Positions 22,601-30,746 of a DNA stretch of 64,000 nt are shown here, piece after piece. Source of the DNA: Lumbricus rubellus. Lineage: Eukaryota; Annelida; Clitellata; Crassiclitellata; Lumbricidae. The position numbers were made by a program, and so were the translations under genes. The stretch lies in contig OX243822.1 in the NCBI GenBank assembly GCA_945859605.1, positions 25,365,685-25,429,684 of the forward strand, in the 5' to 3' direction. How positions within the stretch are numbered: the stretch's first letter is position 1; every line of letters begins with the position of its first letter. A model generated the notes under the pieces. That model had not been told where the DNA came from, searched no databases, and worked only from the letters and a program-made list of their open reading frames with translations.

Positions 22601-23329
22601 TTTAATTGGAGTGGAATCGTACTGCTGTCGGCCCTATCACGTCCTACTGCTCATTCTAGTAGCGCCATATACCGAATGGAAGGTTTAGTTAACCATTGTG
22701 GGGTAGTTGGACTCGATTCCGCGTCCGTTTGCGCACATTTCCAGATGTTACCATCACCTTAAACCCCTTCTGTAAGCTTGTGTATCCAAACGGCTATTAA
22801 ATTGTAAGTAGATTTAGTGACGTCGGTTTCACATGTTTCTTTGCATAAATTTCGACTTTTGGCCTCCTGTGATTGGCCATTATTGTCAATATCGTAGACG
22901 TGTAGGCTTACAGCCTATTAGTTCATCTTGCAAATTTTTCATCAATATCAGAAGTTGCAACCACAGCAGATGAAAAATAAATGCTTGTTGTTAGATAATT
23001 AGAATGATTCCAAGGCTCTCTCGATTTACTTTCAAATCTGTATGGTGGGAAAGCGAGTTCATATACAATGCGCTTACTCAGGGTTTTCGATATACTTTAA
23101 AAGCCACAGAGATGTCTGGTTACAGATTATTTTGAATTTCCGAGCTGTGTGGTTGCTGCGCTTTCTTTATTACATTACGTTGCTAGAAATGTACGACGTC
23201 CTTGCGTCGTGCTTTAATTAACCAGATATGAAAGAAGGTCCTGGAAGTTGACTTCCTAAATCCAATCCAGAGTACGAATAAAACATGCATACTGTGTTGA
23301 AGAAAGATTTTAAGGTTGTCCAGCACCGC

Positions 23330-23627
23330 AGTCGATTATTACCCTAATTGGCCATCGCCATCGTCCCACGAAATGCCTAGAGTCTTTGGCGTCTTCATCT
23401 TAAAAATGAAAACTTCTTCAGCACCTGCGAGCACGTCTCGGATGTACAGATGTTGAAACACCATTCTATCGATGATTATATCGAACGACTCGATGAGAGG
23501 CTCCTCCACCATATCCATATCGCCATATGGTACATCCAACAGTCTGACACGCGATACACCCGTCTGCATCTGGAAGTCTTCGATGATCTGGTCAAGGCCA
23601 GCAATCGCGTATCTTTTTAAGTGGTAA
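23330..23627 (-). pseudogene. 3' part of the methyltransferase-like copy interrupted by the Polinton
   Basis: The minus-strand frame contains KRYAIAGLDQI, SRVRLLDVPYGDMDM and a second DIIIDRMVFQHLYIRDVL block, matching 55334-55590. Its 5' half lies on the other side of the Polinton at 39148-39854. It ends in degraded sequence toward 23,330. Confidence 0.65.
23622..23627. repeat. Left target-site duplication of the Polinton (TGGTAA)
   Basis: TGGTAA directly precedes the element's terminal AGTAGAGG. The same six bases follow its right end at 39142-39147, and TGGTAA occurs once at the uninterrupted paralogous site 55587-55592. Polintons are known to make 6-bp duplications. Confidence 0.95.
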
Positions 23628-23659
23628 AGTAGAGGCCCAATAAGGCGGCTGACTCATTC

Positions 23660-23845
23660 GACCAGTACAGCCTTGAGTTTCGTCCATTTGACCAGTACAG
23701 CCTTGACCTTCGCCCATTTGACCAGTACAGCCTTGACCTTCGCCCATTTGACCAGTACAGCCTTCAGTTTCGTCCATTTGACCAATACAGCCTTAAAAAT
23801 TGAGTGCCCGCACAGTTTGACCAATATAGCCTTACTTTTTCAAAT
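23660..23845. repeat. Subterminal tandem repeats, 30-bp unit (left TIR)
   Basis: Copies of GACCAGTACAGCCTTGACC-type units start at 23660, 23690, 23720, 23750 and 23780, with a diverged one at 23819. The mirrored set is in the right TIR (about 38925-39110). Regularly spaced subterminal repeats are typical binding-site arrays for element-encoded proteins. That role is inferred here. Confidence 0.9.
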
Positions 23846-23892
23846 TCGATGTCTGGCGTAAAAAAGTAAAAAAAAAAAGTTAAAAAAAAAAT

Positions 23893-23910
23893 TTCTCCGG
23901 CGTATACAAA
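23893..23910 (+). promoter_or_regulatory. Promoter-like box shared by the two SAP genes
   Basis: TTCTCCGGCGTATACAAA sits immediately before the ATG of the TIR SAP ORF. A near-identical box, TTCTCTGGCGTATATAAA, occurs at 24253-24270 before the second SAP ORF. The GTATATAAA core resembles a TATA box. The mirrored copy lies in the right TIR next to 38860. Function is inferred from repetition and position. Confidence 0.5.
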
Positions 23911-24156
23911 ATGGACTACTCGAAAAAAGTTACTGAATTACGAAAAATCGCCGAGCCGAGCGGCCGGGATGGATATTTTACAAGACGGTGGAAAGCGGCG
24001 TTCATTGCTAAAATTGACGCCCACATCCGCGAATGCTACGACGATGAATGCCCATGCAAGAATCCACGGCCGGATCGACAACAAGGGCCGGGCACGATTA
24101 CCGTCGTTCGTCGCCGGCGCGATGGCAGCTCACCCCCGCGTGACGCAAGGGCATGA
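23911..24156 (+). CDS. Small SAP-like DNA-binding protein encoded in the left TIR
   Basis: An 81-residue ORF from ATG 23911. The N-terminal ~40 residues (VTELRKIAE, then GYFTRRWKAAFIAKI) have the helix-turn-helix pattern of SAP/Rho-N-type DNA-binding motifs and align with the two SAP units of the next gene (LKELRQIPKQRGQRGY). The C-terminal half is basic and P/R-rich after a CYDDECPC segment. It lies wholly in the terminal inverted repeat, so an identical ORF exists at 38615-38860. Inferred role: binding element ends or host chromatin. It may alternatively be a decayed duplicate of the 5' end of the next gene. Confidence 0.6.
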   Translation: MDYSKKVTELRKIAEPSGRDGYFTRRWKAAFIAKIDAHIRECYDDECPCKNPRPDRQQGPGTITVVRRRRDGSSPPRDARA

Positions 24157-24252
24157 GCGGACTACGACGTAGATACGGGATTACAATATCGCAGACGATT
24201 TTACACCGTTGGTTTATAATCGTTTTTGGATCAATCGAATATTATTATTTTT

Positions 24253-24272
24253 TTCTCTGGCGTATATAAAAT
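24253..24272 (+). promoter_or_regulatory. TATA-like box upstream of the SAP-polymerase unit
   Basis: TTCTCTGGCGTATATAAAAT lies about 10 nt before ATG 24283 and closely resembles the box before 23911. It straddles the inner boundary of the inverted repeat, so the duplicated end sequence ends near the polymerase promoter. Confidence 0.5.
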
Positions 24273-24282
24273 AACTGAAAAA

Positions 24283-25032
24283 ATGGAATATATCGCTCGG
24301 CCTAAAGACAAGAGATTCCAATATAAAATGGACTACTCATCGTATAATCTGAAAGAATTACGACAAATTCCTAAACAGAGAGGACAAAGAGGATACTCGA
24401 GTTTGCGAAAAGCGGAACTCATAGCGTTCATATCGCAGGGAGATCGACTAGGCGCTCGGGCACAGGTCAACAAAACACCAGCGCATACTCCCGCCACTGT
24501 GCGAGAATTGCGAGAAATTGCAAAAAAGAGAGGTGTGCGAGGATACTCGAGATTAGCAAAAGCGGAACTTACGGCATTCTTGACTACTACTTGGAAATTT
24601 TTGAACACGGGGAAAAATAAAATAGTTTTTTCGGATTGGCTGACTCGCGAGATTAGTGAGTTACCCCCTCAAATAAAACCGCCCATTCATAGGTTCAAAC
24701 TTCGAGAGACTGCGACGGCTATCAGAGGGTTTACAAAAAGATACACGATCGATGGCGACAACGGGATCGATGTTGCAACTTTTCTCAAGGCAGTAAGACC
24801 GCAGGTAGTTAGGCTGCTAGGGAAAAATCGTGGGGTAAAAGTTCAATTCGATCTCATGTGCGTAATGGAGAAAGTAGATATGAAAACCGGCGAAGTAGTA
24901 ACGGCTGAGCCTAATTTCAAATCAAAGAGTGATATTATTTTAGAAGCAACCGATGTGAGGGAAATATATACCAACGCAGCGGATAAAATTAAGGAGAGCA
25001 TGGCAAGTTTTCAGATGCGGGGGAGTAATTGA
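24283..25032 (+). CDS. N-terminal SAP-domain segment of the protein-primed polymerase unit
   Basis: 249 codons from ATG 24283 to TGA 25030-25032. Residues ~18-45 and ~73-100 are two SAP-like motifs (LKELRQIPKQRGQRGY and VRELREIAKKRGVRGY), followed by a region with FSDWLTREI and VQFDLMCVMEKVD. The last ~100 residues look like the leading part of Polinton-type polymerases. The next open frame (from 25033) is in the same frame, so a single TGA separates the two. In related elements this is usually one reading frame. Whether the TGA is a real mutation, a sequencing error or is read through cannot be decided here. Within the unit, the SAP motifs may tether polymerase or terminal protein to DNA. 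Confidence 0.7.
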   Translation: MEYIARPKDKRFQYKMDYSSYNLKELRQIPKQRGQRGYSSLRKAELIAFISQGDRLGARAQVNKTPAHTPATVRELREIAKKRGVRGYSRLAKAELTAFLTTTWKFLNTGKNKIVFSDWLTREISELPPQIKPPIHRFKLRETATAIRGFTKRYTIDGDNGIDVATFLKAVRPQVVRLLGKNRGVKVQFDLMCVMEKVDMKTGEVVTAEPNFKSKSDIILEATDVREIYTNAADKIKESMASFQMRGSN

Positions 25033-28000
25033 AGATTCAAAACCGTTTTGAAGTTGGATATCGATACAGTGGTATACAAACCATTGAAAGGTAGTTCTTA
25101 TATTCCACTTCCAGATTATTTAGCGAATAAAAAGGCTATTATTAATATGAAGAACGAAGACGATGAATGCTTCAAGTGGTGCGTAACGAGAGCTGTAAAC
25201 CCAGTCGACAAAAATACAGAAAGAATTACGAAAGAATTAATTAGACAGTCTGAGGAACTCAATTGGTCTGGTATCGAGTTCCCCGTAGCAGCGGATGCTA
25301 ATGTGATGAGTAAGTTTGAGCGAAATAATAATATTAGTGTTAATGTTTTTGGTTACGAGAAAGAAGCGAATGTATTCCCACTATATATATCAAAGCATGA
25401 GAATGATAGGTGTGTAGATCTATTACTCATTTCTGATGGGGAAAAGAAGCATTATTGCTGGATCAAGAATTTTAACAGATTGCTGGCACTACGAACAGAA
25501 AAATCCCATAATTCAATGCACTATTGCAGAAGATGTTTAATCGGTTTTAGAAAGGTAGAATCGCTTCGCAAACATACTGAGTACTGTTCGCAGCAGGACG
25601 CCCAACGAATAGAACTTCCAGAACCTGGGACTATGCTAAGTTTTACACATCACTATAGAAAGATGAGAGTACCGTTTGTGTACTTTGCCGACTTTGAGTC
25701 GTTCATCAAACCTATCGGTACATGCCAACCCGTTCCTAGCACGTCTTACACCAACAAGTTTCAAAAACATACGCCCAGCTCGTTTTGTTATCATTTGAAA
25801 TGCTTCGATGACGATGTTTATTCTCAAGAGCCGGTGAGGTTTACAGCTGAAAACGAAGACGATGATGTCGCTCAGAAATTCATAGACAGTCTCGAAGAAA
25901 ATGTGAAACGAATATATAACCAGTTCAAATTCCCAAAGAAAATGATATTCGGAAAGAAAGAGCATGAGCTTTTCGACTCGGCTACTGTTTGCCATATATG
26001 CGGGGGAGAATTTATAGACGATGAAAAACGAGTACGCGATCACTGTCATTTGACTGGAAAATTTAGAGGTGCCGCTCACAACCTTTGTAATCTGAAATAC
26101 AAAGTCCCCAAGTTCTTCCCTGTCATATTTCACAATTTGAGAGGTTATGACAGCCATTTATTTATCAAGAAATTACGAGGTGAACACGGCGAGAAAATCA
26201 AATGCATTCCCTGCAACGAAGAAAAGTATATCTCATTCAGCAGAGAGGTCGTCGTCGATAAGTTTGTAGACGCAGATGGAAAAGAGAGAGAAGTCAAACG
26301 CGAATTACGTTTCATCGATAGTTTTAGATTCATGCCCCAGAGTCTCGACGCGTTATCGAAAAATCTTCAGAAAGATCAGTGCAAGAATTTAGGGAAATTT
26401 TTTGAAGGTGAGAAGCTGGATCTTTTACTCAGAAAAGGTGTTTACCCGTATGATTACGTCGACGGTGTCGAAAGATTAAACGAAACCGAGTTGCCATCGA
26501 AACATGCTTTCTATTCAAAACTAACCGATTCGGACATTAGTGAAAAAGATTACGCGCACGCGAAAACGGTATGGGGCAAATTTGAATGCAAAACATTACG
26601 CCAATATCATGACTTGTACAATTTATCGGATGTTCTATTATTAGCGGATGTGTTCGAAAACTTCAGAGACGTCTGTATGAGGCACTACAACCTAGATCCT
26701 GCGTGGTACTACACTAGCCCAGGACTTGCATGGGACGCGGCGTTGAAGACGACTGGTGTAGAGTTGGAGTTGTTGAGTGACTACGATATGTTACTGATGA
26801 TCAAGCAGGGAATACGAGGAGGTGTCAGCACGATTTCCCATCGATACGCGAAAGCGAACAACGAGTACATGGGAGAAGCTTTCAATCCCACCCAACATTC
26901 AGTATTCATTGATTTCATTCCATACTTGGACGCGAACAACTTGTACGGATGGGCGATGAGCAAACCGTTACCAACTCATGGGTTTGAATGGATGAACGAT
27001 GACGAATTGAATGATTGGAGAAACATTACCGAACGAGATGGCGCGGGATGTGTGTTAGAAGTCGATTTAGAATATCCAAAGGAATTGCACGACCTGCATA
27101 ATGATTATCCTCTAGCTCCTGAGAGTGTAAAACCTGTGGGATCGAATGTCTCAAAACTAATTCCAAACTTGAATGACAAAGTAAAGTACGTCGTTCATTA
27201 CGAAAATTTAAAATTGTATGAAAGTCTCGGATTGAAAATCGTAAAAATACATCGAGGAATAAAATTCGCGGAAAGTGCCTGGCTGAAAAAGTATATCGAT
27301 CTGAATACCAACCTGAGAACGAAAGCTACGAACGATTTTGAGAAAGACTTTTTCAAGCTGATGAACAATAGCGTTTTCGGTAAAACAATGGAAGCTATCG
27401 AGAATCGAGTTGACATACGATTGGTGAGTGATGAGAAGGAAGCTATCAAGCTAGTCGCGAAAACTAATTACGACAGACGAACGATTTTCGATGAAAACCT
27501 CATCGCCGTTCACATGAAAAAGACCAAGTTGTTTTACAACAAGCCGATATATCTAGGGATGTGTATATTGGACGTTAGTAAGACGCTCATGTATGAGTTT
27601 CATTATAATTACATCAAGGCCAAGTACGGAGATAGGGCCAAGCTATTATTCACCGATACTGATTCTTTGGCGTATGAAATTAAAACGGAAGACTTCTACA
27701 AAGATATTTCCCCCGACGTCCAAAGTATGTTCGATACTTCAGACTATCCGAGCGATCACCCGTCGGGTATAGAATCCGGCGTTAATAAAAAAGTGGTTGG
27801 TATGTTCAAAGACGAGGCCGCGGGAAAACAGATTGAAGAATTTGTCGGGCTGCGATCCAAGTTGTACTCTTACAAAATGGCGGGTGAAGACTACAAGAAA
27901 TGTAAAGGTGTGAAAAAGAACGTCGTCAAGAAATCAATCACTCACGCAGATTACAAAGACTGCGTGTTTACGAAAAGACAACAGTCGAGAGCGATGAACG

Positions 28001-28152
28001 TCATTCGATCCTATCGTCATGAAATTTACACCGAAGAAGTAAATAAAATAGCTCTGTCCGCCGACGACGACAAAAGAGTAATAATGGACGACGGGATCCA
28101 CACCCTAGCCTATGGGCACTACACGCTGAAAACTAAACAAAATAAAGAATAA
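25033..28152 (+). CDS. Protein-primed family B DNA polymerase (pPolB), main part
   Basis: About 1,039 codons open from just after the in-frame TGA. No ATG occurs near the start: the first in-frame ATG is about 35 codons in, so independent initiation is doubtful. From the TTG at 25048, landmarks are a C2H2-like finger (CRRC...HTEYC, ~157-182), ExoI FADFESF (~213), a treble-clef-like CHIC...HCHLTG...HNLCN (~314-350), ExoII FHNLRGYDSH (~362), ExoIII YNLSDVLLLADVF (~522), polymerase motif A LDANNLYGWAM (~627), motif B LMNNSVFGKTM (~772), motif C FTDTDS (~868) and the late LRSKLYSYK. All catalytic acidic residues are present. Role: replication of the linear element by protein priming with 3'-5' proofreading. 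Confidence 0.9.
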   Translation, partial: RFKTVLKLDIDTVVYKPLKGSSYIPLPDYLANKKAIINMKNEDDECFKWCVTRAVNPVDKNTERITKELIRQSEELNWSGIEFPVAADANVMSKFERNNNISVNVFGYEKEANVFPLYISKHENDRCVDLLLISDGEKKHYCWIKNFNRLLALRTEKSHNSMHYCRRCLIGFRKVESLRKHTEYCSQQDAQRIELPEPGTMLSFTHHYRKMRVPFVYFADFESFIKPIGTCQPVPSTSYTNKFQKHTPSSFCYHLKCFDDDVYSQEPVRFTAENEDDDVAQKFIDSLEENVKRIYNQFKFPKKMIFGKKEHELFDSATVCHICGGEFIDDEKRVRDHCHLTGKFRGAAHNLCNLKYKVPKFFPVIFHNLRGYDSHLFIKKLRGEHGEKIKCIPCNEEKYISFSREVVVDKFVDADGKEREVKRELRFIDSFRFMPQSLDALSKNLQKDQCKNLGKFFEGEKLDLLLRKGVYPYDYVDGVERLNETELPSKHAFYSKLTDSDISEKDYAHAKTVWGKFECKTLRQYHDLYNLSDVLLLADVFENFRDVCMRHYNLDPAWYYTSPGLAWDAALKTTGVELELLSDYDMLLMIKQGIRGGVSTISHRYAKANNEYMGEAFNPTQHSVFIDFIPYLDANNLYGWAMSKPLPTHGFEWMNDDELNDWRNITERDGAGCVLEVDLEYPKELHDLHNDYPLAPESVKPVGSNVSKLIPNLNDKVKYVVHYENLKLYESLGLKIVKIHRGIKFAESAWLKKYIDLNTNLRTKATNDFEKDFFKLMNNSVFGKTMEAIENRVDIRLVSDEKEAIKLVAKTNYDRRTIFDENLIAVHMKKTKLFYNKPIYLGMCILDVSKTLMYEFHYNYIKAKYGDRAKLLFTDTDSLAYEIKTEDFYKDISPDVQSMFDTSDYPSDHPSGIESGVNKKVVGMFKDEAAGKQIEEFVGLRSKLYSYKMAGEDYKKCKGVKKNVVKKSITHADYKDCVFTKRQQSRAMNVIRSYRHEIYTEEVNKIALSADDDKRVIMDDGIHTLAYGHYTLKTKQNKE

Positions 28153-28168
28153 TTTGCACTAATATAAA

Positions 28169-28498
28169 ATGGATGCGGCAAAAAAAGTGTGTTCTAAATG
28201 CAAAATAGAAAAAAGCTTGGACGAATTTCACAAAGATAACTCACAGAAGAGCGGGTATTACCCCAGCTGTAAAATTTGTAAAAATGCCAAAGTGAAAGAG
28301 CTTGCACACAAATACGCAAGACAGGAAATTAGGGAGACAAAAGACAAAAAAGTTTGCAGCCGGTGTAAGGTAAATCAGAACATATCGGAATACGTCAACA
28401 ATCGATTTCAAAAAGATGGAAAGGCGAATGAATGCAAAAATTGCAGACATAAATATTATCTCGCCTGCGTAGAAGCTCGAAAGCTCATTAGTTTGTGA
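28169..28498 (+). CDS. Small double zinc-ribbon protein
   Basis: 109 residues, starting 16 nt after the polymerase stop, with an AATATAAAATG start context. Two similar zinc-binding units are visible: CSKCKIEKSLDEF...CKICKN (residues ~8-38) and CSRCKVNQNISEY...CKNCRH (~63-95). Each has a CxxC pair, a spacer of ~22-25 residues, and a second CxxC. The internal repetition suggests duplication of one ribbon. Such ribbons occur in viral transcription factors and HNH-type proteins, but no nuclease HNH residues are evident. Position between polymerase and protease suggests an early nucleic-acid-binding or regulatory role, which is inference only. Confidence 0.6.
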   Translation: MDAAKKVCSKCKIEKSLDEFHKDNSQKSGYYPSCKICKNAKVKELAHKYARQEIRETKDKKVCSRCKVNQNISEYVNNRFQKDGKANECKNCRHKYYLACVEARKLISL

Positions 28499-28520
28499 AA
28501 CATCTAGATGAAATATTAAA

Positions 28521-28955
28521 ATGAGCTATACAACTGTGAAAAATATAAATGTCGAAGGCGTAGTTCTCCCAAATCATCCGTTGACGAATTTTGAACTACT
28601 AGATGCCGCGAAAAAGCTCAATATCCCTAATTTCCGGGGAGTATTTCTCAGAGACGAGCTGCCGAAGAAACCTAGACGGACAGAATGCGGGATATTGAAT
28701 CTAGACGATTCTAATGGAACCGGCTCGCACTGGGTCGCTTTTTCAAAAAACGGCAGGGACAAAATATATTTCGACAGCTATGGCCTGTCCCCTCCTACAG
28801 AACTGGTAAAGTATTTGCAGAGTCCTGTGTACTACAATAGCGAACGCGTACAGCCTGACAACGAAGTGTTTTGCGGTCATCTATGCCTGCACGTCCTGAA
28901 AAAAACATGTAAAGATGGGGTGAGTTTTCAAGAAGTTATAAACAGCCTGCATTGA
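28521..28955 (+). CDS. Adenain-like (Ulp1/C5-type) maturation cysteine protease
   Basis: 144 residues. The catalytic signature is visible: H70 in GSHWVAF, D85 in YFDSYGL, Q111 in ERVQPDN and C118 in VFCGHLCLHVL, which is the H-D/E-Q-C order of adenovirus protease and Ulp1 peptidases. It is shorter than adenain (~200 residues) but complete for the core. Known role in Polinton-like elements and adenoviruses: cleavage of capsid precursors during virion maturation, often at (M/I/L)xGG-x sites. An LNGG-G site occurs near the C-terminus of the pX-like protein here. It starts 22 nt after the zinc-ribbon gene and is probably co-expressed with its neighbours. Confidence 0.9.
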   Translation: MSYTTVKNINVEGVVLPNHPLTNFELLDAAKKLNIPNFRGVFLRDELPKKPRRTECGILNLDDSNGTGSHWVAFSKNGRDKIYFDSYGLSPPTELVKYLQSPVYYNSERVQPDNEVFCGHLCLHVLKKTCKDGVSFQEVINSLH

Positions 28956-28977
28956 AAATTATATTCAGATGTAAAAA

Positions 28978-29727
28978 ATGCCTGTTGATAAATTTGGACA
29001 TACAGATTCGGGATCTACACAAAGAGTAATTGCCGGCGGAGTTACTGAAAGTCAAGTAAATAGTACTTTTCTAAGGCTGGATGGAGCAAACCCCGCGACT
29101 GGAGATCTAAATATGAGTGGTCATACTATTAGAGGTCTGCCTACAACGAATACAGCGAATACAGCGAATACTCCGGAAGCGGGAATAGACGAGGCTGTAA
29201 GTCGGGGGCAAGTAATAGATTTACTGCGGAATCACGACGACGTTCCGACCGACAATAATCATTTGACGAATAAGAAATACGTCGATGAACAACTTACTTC
29301 GAAAGTGGCGGCGGTGGTAGGACCCGCGGTTAGCGCTTACAGTTCAACTCAACAGGCTATACTCGCTAGATCTCACACTGCAGTTACTTTTGACGTAATA
29401 AGATGCGGTACCGCAAAACACGGTATTGAACAGGGTATCGGAACGACTTCTTTCTTCCCCAGTAAAGCCGGGTACTATATCGTTTCGGCGTACATAGAAT
29501 TTTGTAACAATAATGCTTCCGCGTATGGCACCGTCCACCTGTATAAAAATGGGGCGTCGTACATGCAGATTGCGGGCGGAGGGAGTACGAAAGGTTCGCA
29601 CAACCATTCAATCGGTAGTAACATAGTTTTTCTAGACGAGTTCGATTACGTCAACATACACGCCTTTTCATCCATCACTACGAACATTTTGTGTAGGGAC
29701 TTTTCGGCGGCATTCTTACGACCCTAA
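28978..29727 (+). CDS. Fibre-like protein 1 with C1q/TNF-type head
   Basis: 249 residues. Residues 1-35 form an anchor almost identical to the next gene (MPVDKFGHTDSGSTQRVIAG). Next come a phage-tail-fibre-like turn (GDLNMSGHTIRGLP), short NTANTANT repeats and a stalk containing HLTNKKYVDEQL. The C-terminal ~130 residues have C1q-like jelly-roll features: AVTFDVI, PSKAGYYIVSAYIEF, GTVHLYKNG, GSNIVFLDEFDYVNIHAF and a terminal F-L-RP. Inferred role: trimeric vertex fibre for receptor attachment. It follows the protease gene by 22 nt. No signal peptide is evident, as expected for a capsid-assembled protein. Confidence 0.7.
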   Translation: MPVDKFGHTDSGSTQRVIAGGVTESQVNSTFLRLDGANPATGDLNMSGHTIRGLPTTNTANTANTPEAGIDEAVSRGQVIDLLRNHDDVPTDNNHLTNKKYVDEQLTSKVAAVVGPAVSAYSSTQQAILARSHTAVTFDVIRCGTAKHGIEQGIGTTSFFPSKAGYYIVSAYIEFCNNNASAYGTVHLYKNGASYMQIAGGGSTKGSHNHSIGSNIVFLDEFDYVNIHAFSSITTNILCRDFSAAFLRP

Positions 29728-29751
29728 TTAATAAAAATTATTATATTCAAA

Positions 29752-30669
29752 ATGCCTGTTGATAAATTTGGTCATACAGATTCTGGATCTACACAAAGAG
29801 TAATTGCTGGGGGTGTTACGCTATCTCAGATAAACAGTACTTTTCTAAGGCTAGATGGAGGCAACGACGTTGCCGGAGATATAGATATGAACGGCCATCA
29901 TCTCGTAGGGTTACCGACTGATTACCCTTTTACGGGTAGCGGGGGCGAAGCTATTAGTTCAGCCCGGGCTATTGCCCTAGTCGTCGATAAAATCGCTAAT
30001 AGCGCCGAGCCTACCGGTATTAGAGATTACGTTTCGGGTATGAGGGTATCCCCGGGCAGTCTAGTGAGAAATACGACGAGCGGTATTACATATAGGTTTG
30101 AAGGAACGACTGGAGCTATTACATCGGCACCAGCATTGTCCCCGAATTGGAGACCTACAACCGGACCGGCTATTTGTGTGTTGAGAGAGGATGACAGCGG
30201 AGCGACGACTGCTATCGTAAGTGGTGGCGCATTCTCGGGCACATATGCAGCGCATGGTGGTGCATTCTCAGGCACATATGTAATGCATCATAAATTAACG
30301 GTCGTTGCCATCAATACGGATTCGGCGTATACGACGTCCTTGGGCTTTATAACTATTCCTCGTACGGGCGTATATCGACTTAGCGGATTCGCGAATTTCT
30401 TGATAGGAAATGATAGTCCGGGCGAAAAATTAATCGGAATTGCGTATGCCCAAGATGAGTTAGATAGTGACGAACTTTTTGAATACAAGGTCAGTGGAAC
30501 AACGGTTGGCAGCAGAATATCGCTCGTATTACCAACCGTCGCCATATTTTTCTACGCCAACGATAAGCTCGGTATGAAGTTATATTCCGTCATGACCGGA
30601 AACAGTCTAACAGCCGGTCGCCGTCTTCTCATGGGCGGAGGCGGATTGCAGGTCGAGTTTTTGTACTAG
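29752..30669 (+). CDS. Fibre-like protein 2, paralogue with a divergent head
   Basis: 305 residues, 24 nt after fibre 1. The first ~115 nt match fibre 1 closely, then similarity drops sharply apart from the GDIDMNGHHLVGLP turn. The middle contains LSPNWRPTTGP and two copies of GGAFSGTY separated by AAH. The C-terminal ~120 residues again look jelly-roll-like (FITIPRTGVYRLSGFANF, RISLVLPTVAIFFYANDKLG, GGGGLQVEFLY) but differ strongly from fibre 1. This pattern suggests duplication with the capsid-binding N-terminus conserved or gene-converted while the head diverged. The role in attachment is inferred. Confidence 0.65.
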   Translation: MPVDKFGHTDSGSTQRVIAGGVTLSQINSTFLRLDGGNDVAGDIDMNGHHLVGLPTDYPFTGSGGEAISSARAIALVVDKIANSAEPTGIRDYVSGMRVSPGSLVRNTTSGITYRFEGTTGAITSAPALSPNWRPTTGPAICVLREDDSGATTAIVSGGAFSGTYAAHGGAFSGTYVMHHKLTVVAINTDSAYTTSLGFITIPRTGVYRLSGFANFLIGNDSPGEKLIGIAYAQDELDSDELFEYKVSGTTVGSRISLVLPTVAIFFYANDKLGMKLYSVMTGNSLTAGRRLLMGGGGLQVEFLY

Positions 30670-30677
30670 GTAACCGT

Positions 30678-30713
30678 AGATACCTATCGTTCATATACGC
30701 GCGATAGGTATCT
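30678..30713. terminator. Perfect 12-bp stem between convergent gene blocks
   Basis: AGATACCTATCG (30678-30689) and CGATAGGTATCT (30702-30713) are perfect inverted repeats around a 12-nt loop. They sit between the stop of fibre 2 and the stop of the major capsid gene, which converge here. It is a good candidate for a bidirectional 3'-end or insulating structure. Confidence 0.55.
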
Positions 30714-30746
30714 GTAAGTCTCATTATTCTTCAGCGTTATCTTTCT

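Larger units (their letters stand above)
18402..23627. repeat. Array of degraded methyltransferase-like modules (left of the Polinton)
   Basis: Copies of shared blocks recur in the same order: the TTGAAGTCACCGATAATCTT block (18411, 20552, 21788, 22449), the TCGTACTGCTGTCGGCC-type block, the AGCCACAGAGATGTCTGG block (19049, 21210, 23103) and the AAACTTCTTCAGCACCTGCG block. Minus-strand reading shows fragments of the methyltransferase-like sequence, all broken. At 23,330-23,627 a less damaged part runs into the Polinton. No intact host gene is seen. Confidence 0.8.
23628..24253 (+). repeat. Left terminal inverted repeat of the Polinton
   Basis: It starts AGTAGAGGCCCAATAAGGCG and matches the reverse complement of 38518-39141 through the ATTATTATTT block at 24241-24250. 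It includes the subterminal 30-bp repeats and a whole SAP-like ORF, so that gene is present at both ends. Differences noticed are limited to poly-A tract lengths near 23865-23892. Confidence 0.93.

Noticed and set aside
23660..23845. CRISPR-like regular repeats
   Set aside because: Direct tandem units with no unique spacers, in an animal genome and inside a transposon end.
25636..26157. 173-codon minus-strand ORF
   Set aside because: Shadow of the DNA polymerase gene, which has conserved motifs on the plus strand.
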